Positions 1 to 4,168 of a stretch of DNA of 8,573 bases are shown here, in pieces. Both the position numbers and the translations under genes were made by a program. The notes under the pieces are model-generated. The model made no database searches. It was not told the DNA's origin and saw nothing but the letters and a program-made list of their open reading frames with translations. The DNA is from a bacterium (GTDB lineage: Bacteria > SZUA-182 > DTGQ01), in contig JBFLZW010000043.1 of NCBI GenBank assembly GCA_040755755.1, positions 1 through 8,573 of the forward strand, read 5' to 3'. Positions within the stretch are counted from its first letter, which is position 1. Each line of letters opens with the position of its first letter.

Positions 1-118
1 GGTTTCCACCCTATTCACAATCTCAACAACTAATTTCACTTGTTAACTATTTTATAAATTTATAATTTGGGGGTGGGGGAATTTTCGGCTGTCACGGTGG
101 GGGAATTTTCGATTGACA
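1..118 (-). mobile_element. Probable IS21-family insertion sequence end (partial, runs off the window)
   Basis: Read on the minus strand from 118, the sequence starts TGTCAATC and contains two copies of a 16-bp unit (CGAAAATTCCCCCACC) at 111-96 and 87-72, 24 bp apart, followed by an AT-rich stretch. Closely spaced copies of a CGAAAATTCCCC-type motif behind a TG start resemble the multiple terminal transposase-binding repeats of IS21-family (istA/istB) elements. The family assignment is from memory. No transposase is visible because the element would continue past position 1. The putative end touches the last base of the ATPase stop codon, which suggests insertion into or right at the end of that gene. 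Confidence 0.5.
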
Positions 119-2200
119 TTACCATTCCATCTCCAGGATGGCGAATTTACTCTGCAAGAGGTTCATTACTCCCATGATATTGGCTACCTTCCCTTTGGGC
201 ACCTGGAACCGTAGATGGATTTTATCTTTAACCTTTGGTGGCACTGATGGTGATGCTGTTGGTGATGCTGTTGGTGATATCTGCGGTGATATTGATGATC
301 CTGGTGATGATACTGAAGGTGTAGGCAGTGTTGTAGCCCCCTGGCTGTTTCCCTGGTAACCTGAGATGGGTGGAGAATTCACCGTACCAGATGGTTGGGG
401 GTAGACAGGGTCTTTTGGTTCAGGGAGGATTTCTTTTCTCTTCCTTTGTTCATTGCACAGGGCTTCGCTTATCATGACTTCATTTTCAGAGAAGGCGATT
501 GATGCGGGCTCCTTGAAGTACCGGCAGACTGGAGCATCGTTTTCCATCTCGCCCAGGCCGAAAAGGCCCATACGGACACCTTCACTGATTCCCTGTTCCA
601 GGACAGCTTTGCTCTTTGGCCTTGGTTCTCCAGGGGTCTTGAGGGATGATTGGTAGAGCTGGTCTGTGGAGACATAATCCCTGCCGGAAAGGTACTTCTC
701 TCGGAGGACTAGCGGAGCGATTCTTTCCAGTATCTCTTTATCGGCGCGCAGTTTCTCGTATACCTCGTGATCGAGCCCCTTATCCTCACCATAGGTGGGG
801 ATACCCAGGTCAGCGTCTTTAAACCGCTCCTTATCTGGAATGGCAATGATCCGGTAGAGCATGCGAATGGATTCTTTCAGCCTCGTTCCGGCCTTATCGA
901 GTTCCTTCTTAACTGTTTTCTGCTGCTCGGCAGAGAGATTAAGGCTTTTATCAGCCTCAATATCATCGTAGGCCATCTTGTGCTTCAGGGTATTGATAAA
1001 GCCTGTTCTTTCGGATTCCAGAGGATAGAGGAAAAAGATTGTGTTCCGGTAAACCCGTGGTGTTTGGCCCTTGGTTTTGACGATAGTGCTCATCATTTCA
1101 CTGGCTTCTTGATTAAGAATCACCAGTTTCAATTCTTCCGAATCTGGGATATTGCCTGGATTTTTCTCCCAGATAAAAACTTTCATCTTTCCACCAAGAA
1201 TGCTCTTTTTCAGAAGCTCGCGTTCGGTCTCAACGAGTCTGTCATCCTTGATGTTTTCCATCTTTTTCAGCAGGATACGGTTTAAGTTGGGCTGATTGCT
1301 GAAGAAATATCTCTCGCCGGTATTTTGCAGGTAAAAGAGTTTCCCCCGAAGCTGCTCAACAGCCTCAGCTACAACGCTGGCAGGGTTTTCAGGAGTGGTA
1401 GCGGCCCGCTTGATCTCAGCCGTGGTAATGCCGTGCTCTCTGCCGCCTGAGAAAGAGTGAAGGAATATCGTACGAGCCGCCCTGCTGCCCAGATTGAGCC
1501 CCTGGTAGGCATTGCCCAGTGATGAATCTACCTTCTTGGAACCCGCCTCAATGTTCGTGATATCGGCAGCAATAATGCTGTTGTATTCTTGTCCGAGATG
1601 CTTTACCAGTTCCTGTCGGAGTCCCTGATTAGCCAGGTCAAAATCTGCCGCACTGATGTATGGCTTATTCGATCCTTTTAAGGAGTGTACCACCAGGGAA
1701 AGAAGCCTGAGTACGCCACGGGTCCTCTGAAAGCTCGGAAAACTTCCCCAATGGTGGTAGAGCATGTCCACTACCTCCGGCATGAATGGATATGAGTCAA
1801 GGAATCTATCCCTGTATTCGCTCTGGGATAATCCTGCCGGAAGAATCCCTTCTTTTTCAGCATACCCCATGAAGCATGCTACCGCATCTCTGGCGCTGTC
1901 GTCATCGAGCTGGCTGAATAGCCTCCTTCTGATGATTTTGGTAATCTCGTTTTCCTGAACCGGTGTGTATATCTTTTCAACTCTGCCAGCTACATGCTGT
2001 AACTGCTGGTAAAGTCTTTCCGCCTTTGCATCGTAATGCTCCATAATGCTTGAAGGCAAAGTGACTACCAGGCAAACCTTGGCTAATGTACCTACCGCTT
2101 CGGTGAGTTCCTGCATAAAGGCAATGGTCTGGTTCGCCAGGGTGCTTTCGGCCACTCGCACGCCTGCTGCTTTGGTCACATACTCTAAAACCTCATCCAT
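119..2200 (-). CDS. DUF499-type ATPase, C-terminal fragment lacking Walker A (broken gene)
   Basis: This is the large remaining part of a DUF499 AAA-like ATPase, the usual partner of DUF1156 methyltransferases in a predicted anti-phage locus. The 693 codons begin at an ATG (2200-2198) overlapping the TGA that ends the N-terminal fragment (TGATG), so reinitiation is possible. Visible parts, in order: a Walker B-like ILMDEVLEY at the start, a VTLPSS strand, the FQRTRGVLRLL segment typical of the family, a Pro/Ser/Thr-rich linker with two SPTA units coded by a 12-bp DNA repeat near 249-284, and a short terminal domain with FQVPKGKV. No GxxxxGK[ST] P-loop exists here or upstream. Open reading in the same frame continues up to 2329, but those extra 43 codons translate the repeat region and the true N-terminus in the wrong frame, so they are not counted. 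The protein ends EMEW next to an insertion sequence end; family members seem to run further, so the C-terminus may also be clipped. ATP hydrolysis is unlikely. Confidence 0.8.
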   Translation of the reverse strand: MDEVLEYVTKAAGVRVAESTLANQTIAFMQELTEAVGTLAKVCLVVTLPSSIMEHYDAKAERLYQQLQHVAGRVEKIYTPVQENEITKIIRRRLFSQLDDDSARDAVACFMGYAEKEGILPAGLSQSEYRDRFLDSYPFMPEVVDMLYHHWGSFPSFQRTRGVLRLLSLVVHSLKGSNKPYISAADFDLANQGLRQELVKHLGQEYNSIIAADITNIEAGSKKVDSSLGNAYQGLNLGSRAARTIFLHSFSGGREHGITTAEIKRAATTPENPASVVAEAVEQLRGKLFYLQNTGERYFFSNQPNLNRILLKKMENIKDDRLVETERELLKKSILGGKMKVFIWEKNPGNIPDSEELKLVILNQEASEMMSTIVKTKGQTPRVYRNTIFFLYPLESERTGFINTLKHKMAYDDIEADKSLNLSAEQQKTVKKELDKAGTRLKESIRMLYRIIAIPDKERFKDADLGIPTYGEDKGLDHEVYEKLRADKEILERIAPLVLREKYLSGRDYVSTDQLYQSSLKTPGEPRPKSKAVLEQGISEGVRMGLFGLGEMENDAPVCRYFKEPASIAFSENEVMISEALCNEQRKRKEILPEPKDPVYPQPSGTVNSPPISGYQGNSQGATTLPTPSVSSPGSSISPQISPTASPTASPSVPPKVKDKIHLRFQVPKGKVANIMGVMNLLQSKFAILEMEW

Positions 2201-2286
2201 CAAAATTCTGCGGCAAAGATATCCATTGTGAGCCTGCCCTCTAAAATATCCTGATGGGGAATGGCAATCGTATGAAAGGCTTTCAT
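2200..2286 (-). pseudogene. N-terminal fragment of the broken DUF499 ATPase gene
   Basis: Twenty-eight codons from ATG 2286 read MKAFHTIAIPHQDILEGRL, then TMDIFAAEF, then TGA. The pattern IPHxDILEGxxxxxxFAA is the characteristic start of DUF499 proteins. A strong ribosome site (GGAGG, 2300-2296) lies 9 bases upstream, and the ATG overlaps the TGA of the preceding 63-codon ORF (ATGA). This fixes the authentic start of the ATPase gene. The reading frame is one base out of phase with the remaining gene, and the match jumps from residue 28 to the Walker B-like region. An internal deletion has therefore removed the family segment with the P-loop, probably around 200 codons judging from recalled family members. 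The exact deletion endpoints fall near 2203-2212. Confidence 0.8.
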
Positions 2287-2474
2287 CGGTAATAACCTCC
2301 GTTATAATACCCCCCGTCATGATATCCACTGCTCTGATATCCCCTATTCTGATATCCTCCGGTGCTCTGATCCTTATCTTTGCAGCCGATCTTTGGCTCT
2401 TTACCCGTACCCGCTAAAAACCTGTCTAAAGGTTTCTCATCCTTGCTTTCACCTTTGCTTGCGTCAGGTTTCAT
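2283..2474 (-). CDS. 63-residue ORF resembling the methyltransferase C-terminus, Gly-Tyr repeat tail
   Basis: The ORF starts with ATGA overlap on the stop of the second HepT gene and ends with ATGA overlap on the DUF499 start, so it may be translated at least for coupling. Residues 9-22 (ESKDEKPLDRFLAG) match the end of the upstream DUF1156 methyltransferase (ESKEKKLLDGFLAG) at 10 of 14 positions, and the underlying DNA is also similar. Residues 40-63 are five pentapeptides of the type GYxNx, coded by a 15-bp tandem repeat. The simplest reading is a leftover methyltransferase 3' end from a duplication or a second gene copy, now carried as a linker ORF. No independent function is recognised. 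It may equally be a non-functional remnant kept only because the overlaps couple translation. Confidence 0.5.
   Translation of the reverse strand: MKPDASKGESKDEKPLDRFLAGTGKEPKIGCKDKDQSTGGYQNRGYQSSGYHDGGYYNGGYYR
2286..2357 (-). repeat. 15-bp tandem repeat, copy A (Gly-Tyr pentapeptide code)
   Basis: There are five units on the minus strand: GGATATCAGAATAGG, GGATATCAGAGCAGT, GGATATCATGACGGG, GGGTATTATAACGGA and a shortened last unit. They code GYQNR, GYQSS, GYHDG, GYYNG and GYYR. The same repeat type and period occur just after the methyltransferase (4109-4168); within the two blocks, 2298-2317 and 4121-4140 agree at 18 of 20 bases. Confidence 0.85.
2296..2300 (-). promoter_or_regulatory. Shine-Dalgarno site that sets the DUF499 start
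   Basis: GGAGG lies 9 bases before ATG 2286 on the minus strand. It falls within the 15-bp tandem repeat, so the repeat both codes peptide for the upstream ORF and supplies the ribosome site. It decides that the ATPase starts at 2286 and not at an ATG near 2329 in the frame of the large fragment. Confidence 0.75.
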
Positions 2475-2923
2475 TTTTCTCCCTCTTCAATATCTCCAAC
2501 TTTTCCAACTTCTCCGATTTTTTCATTTTCCTCGGTTTCCTCGGTTTTCTCAGCTTTCTCAGTTTTATCAGATTCATCAATCTCTTCAATCTCTTTTAGT
2601 ATTTTTTTAAATGCCGGTCGTAGGGGCGGAAGTTCTTCTTTCACTGTAATCCATACAATATCTACTTTAACACCGTGATATTCGTGGATTAACATGTCTC
2701 TCATTCCAGCCATATCCCTCCACGGTATCTCAGGGTATCTTTCCCTCATTTTGGGGGGAATCTTCTTAACGCCCTCACCGATGATTTCCAATGCCCGTAT
2801 CACTGCGAAAATGGTTTTATCATCCTTCGCAAATTTATCGTAGGAGATGCCATGAGCAAATTTCATCGCCTTGTCCAAAGCGTCTATGATATCCAGAATA
2901 TAATCTTTAATTTCTCTCTTCAT
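2471..2923 (-). CDS. hepT: HEPN toxin, HepT-like RNase, with a repetitive charged tail
   Basis: This is a HEPN-domain toxin, a metal-independent RNase partner of an MNT nucleotidyltransferase. The core (residues 1-110) carries RALEIIGE, then PEIPWRDMAGMRD, and the catalytic RX4HXY motif as R75, H80 and Y82. In characterised HepT/MntA systems the antitoxin adenylylates the Tyr of this motif; that role here is inferred from the family. Residues 115-150 form an unusual Glu/Lys-rich tail built of tripeptides such as EKT, EKA, EET, coded by a 9-bp tandem repeat. The tail makes the protein longer than its 116-residue paralogue in this window. Its MNT gene lies upstream with an 84-bp spacer full of 16-bp repeats, instead of the usual overlap. 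No clear ribosome site precedes ATG 2923. The stop overlaps the next ORF (ATGA). Confidence 0.9.
   Translation of the reverse strand: MKREIKDYILDIIDALDKAMKFAHGISYDKFAKDDKTIFAVIRALEIIGEGVKKIPPKMRERYPEIPWRDMAGMRDMLIHEYHGVKVDIVWITVKEELPPLRPAFKKILKEIEEIDESDKTEKAEKTEETEENEKIGEVGKVGDIEEGEK
2483..2599 (-). repeat. 9-bp tandem repeat coding the HepT tail
   Basis: Thirteen consecutive 9-bp units can be laid out on the plus strand, for example ttcctcggt twice (2528-2545), then tttctcagc and tttctcagt. The period is a multiple of three, so slippage lengthens or shortens the acidic tail by three residues without breaking the frame. Confidence 0.85.
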
Positions 2924-2930
2924 GGGTTTT

Positions 2931-2978
2931 TATCTTTGCAGCTCTTTATTTTTACAGCTCTTTATCTTTGCAGCCTTA
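2931..2978. repeat. 16-bp tandem repeat between mntA and hepT
   Basis: Three units on the plus strand read TATCTTTGCAGCTCTT, TATTTTTACAGCTCTT and TATCTTTGCAGCCTTA, with partial units continuing to about 3005. The period is not a multiple of three, which fits a non-coding spacer. A similar string (ttatctttgcagcc) recurs at 2374-2387 inside the 63-codon ORF. Confidence 0.8.
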
Positions 2979-3007
2979 CAGCTTTTCCTCTTTGCAGGGT
3001 GCTCTCT

Positions 3008-3307
3008 TTACAGGTAAACAACCTCTTCGAGTATATGCTTTCCTATATTGGGCTTGAGAGCATCTTTCATAACAAGGTCAACTTTCACTCCTAAAAGCTC
3101 ACTGAGGTAATTTTCCATATTGATAAACTTTAAAAGGCCAATCTTAGCCCTACTCTCAAATTCCACGAGAATATCTACATCGCTCACTGCTTTCTGCTCA
3201 CCACGAACGTAAGAGCCAAAAATTCCTATCTCTTTTACTTTATATTTCTGCCTCAGTTCCTCTTTATGATCTCCCACGATACCTTTTATATTTTCAAGGG
3301 TTTTCAT
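3008..3307 (-). CDS. mntA: MNT nucleotidyltransferase antitoxin, MntA-like
   Basis: This is a minimal nucleotidyltransferase of the MntA antitoxin type, expected to transfer AMP to its HEPN partner and so silence the RNase. The signature GSX10DXD is complete: G31-S32 and D43-V44-D45 in GSYVRG...SDVDILV. The third carboxylate is D77 in KVDLV. At 99 residues it has normal family length. The start at 3307 is supported by GAGGAGT at 3321-3315, about 7 bases upstream. It precedes the 150-residue HEPN gene by 84 bp and follows the first HEPN gene after a 145-bp spacer. It resembles the decayed copy near 8240 more than the neighbouring copy at 4093, so the pairs have different origins or ages. Confidence 0.92.
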   Translation of the reverse strand: MKTLENIKGIVGDHKEELRQKYKVKEIGIFGSYVRGEQKAVSDVDILVEFESRAKIGLLKFINMENYLSELLGVKVDLVMKDALKPNIGKHILEEVVYL

Positions 3308-3392
3308 TTTTCTTACTCCTCAAGCTTCAAAAGGTGTGCTGGCAATGACCACCCTCTTGGCCTCCCGTTCGCCCGCTTCATTACACTGTTAC

Positions 3393-3472
3393 TCCAGCTT
3401 GTTTCATTTGAGCCGACTTACTCCAATTGATCCTGATCGATTCCGGTTGGTTTCAGCCTTGTTCCGACTCTT
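3393..3472. repeat. Degenerate 10-bp periodic repeat after the first hepT gene
   Basis: About eight diverged 10-bp units with a common shape (pyrimidine-C, two variable purine-rich bases, then TTG) run from the last codons of the 116-residue HEPN gene into the spacer. On the minus strand they include CCGGAATCGA, TCAGGATCAA and TTGGAGTAAG. Divergence is high, so this is a weaker call than the other arrays. Confidence 0.4.
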
Positions 3473-3803
3473 CTAAGATCTTGCTTATCAATGGTTTAAT
3501 CTTCGGGATAACATCCTTTATCGTATTCCAGACAAGTTCACATTTGATGCCGAAATAAAAATGAATGAGCCTGTCTCTCATCCCTGCCATTTCTCTCCAG
3601 GGGATAGAGGGATAGCTCTTTCTAATGCTTTCTGGAACATTTTTGGTTGCTTCTCCGATAATTTCAAGCTTCCTTATGATGGCACTCGATCTCAGGTCAT
3701 CAGTTCTTAAAGTCTCAAGATCCATCCCTTCTACGAACTTCTCAATGGCTTCCATAGCCTCTATGATATCAGCCAGGTAAAGCTTATGGTTCCTCGTACT
3801 CAT
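3453..3803 (-). CDS. hepT: HEPN toxin, HepT-like RNase
   Basis: This is a 116-residue HEPN toxin of the HepT family. The helical core contains IIRKLEIIGEA (residues 42-52), PSIPWREMAGMRD (65-77) and the active-site RX4HXY motif R76, H81, Y83. Known family members cleave RNA and are kept inactive by adenylylation of this Tyr. The start codon overlaps the stop of the upstream MntA gene (ATGA at 3803-3800), the standard order and coupling for these modules. The 3' end (EESEQG) runs into a 10-bp periodic repeat. The gene sits directly downstream of the DUF1156 methyltransferase unit, so it may be co-transcribed with it. Confidence 0.93.
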   Translation of the reverse strand: MSTRNHKLYLADIIEAMEAIEKFVEGMDLETLRTDDLRSSAIIRKLEIIGEATKNVPESIRKSYPSIPWREMAGMRDRLIHFYFGIKCELVWNTIKDVIPKIKPLISKILEESEQG

Positions 3804-4093
3804 AGGTAAACGGCCTCTTTAAAGACCTGCTCCTTGATTTCTTCCCGAACAGTGTCAGCAGGAACAATGTCCACTCTTACCTTGAGTTTTTCTTCGAGGA
3901 AGTCCGCAATGCCGACGAAATCAAGTAAGGACGCGCCTTCCAGAAACCTTACCAGGATATCTATATCGCTGCTTTCTTTTTGTTCTCCACGGGCATAAGA
4001 ACCAAATACCCCAATAATCTCAGCCTTGTATTTTTGCCTTATTTGATCTTCTAAGCCCTTGAGAATCCTTATAATATTTACAAGCTCTCTCAT
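3800..4093 (-). CDS. mntA: MNT nucleotidyltransferase antitoxin, MntA-like
   Basis: This is a 97-residue MntA-type nucleotidyltransferase, the presumed antitoxin for the overlapping HEPN toxin. The GSX10DXD signature is intact: G31-S32 in GSYARG, D43-I44-D45 in SDIDILV, with D75 (RVDIV) as the third metal ligand. The likely ribosome site AGAGG (4107-4103) lies 9 bases before ATG 4093 and is embedded just past the 15-bp repeat block following the methyltransferase. The gene begins 61 bp after the methyltransferase stop with no obvious terminator between, so read-through transcription is likely. Confidence 0.93.
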   Translation of the reverse strand: MRELVNIIRILKGLEDQIRQKYKAEIIGVFGSYARGEQKESSDIDILVRFLEGASLLDFVGIADFLEEKLKVRVDIVPADTVREEIKEQVFKEAVYL

Positions 4094-4108
4094 TTAAAAT
4101 TACCTCTC

Positions 4109-4168
4109 ATCGGGACGGCTTCCGTTGGAATACCCCCCGTTAGGATAATTCCCGCTAGAATAATTTCC
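4109..4168 (-). repeat. 15-bp tandem repeat, copy B, overlapping the methyltransferase stop
   Basis: Four units on the minus strand: GGAAATTATTCTAGC, GGGAATTATCCTAAC, GGGGGGTATTCCAAC and GGAAGCCGTCCCGAT. Read one frame off the methyltransferase they code GNYSS, GNYPN, GGYSN and GSRPD, the same pentapeptide style as copy A. The methyltransferase TAG stop (4157-4155) lies inside the first unit. Confidence 0.85.

Noticed and set aside
767-1285. A 172-codon plus-strand ORF
   Set aside because: It lies wholly opposite the DUF499 gene, whose frame is supported by family motifs; no features of its own.
2201-2329. Extending the ATPase ORF to an ATG at 2329
   Set aside because: These codons translate the 15-bp repeat and the true N-terminus (MKAFHTIAIPHQ...) in the wrong frame, have no good ribosome site, and bear no resemblance to DUF499 starts.
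2380-2610. Phe/Leu-rich plus-strand ORFs that look like membrane peptides
   Set aside because: They are the antisense of the Glu/Lys repeat tail of HepT and the 63-codon ORF; the hydrophobic look comes from reading GAA/GAG codons in reverse.
2286-2978. A CRISPR array, considered because of the repeat runs
   Set aside because: The units are 9-16 bp, directly adjacent without spacers, and partly coding; no cas genes are present.
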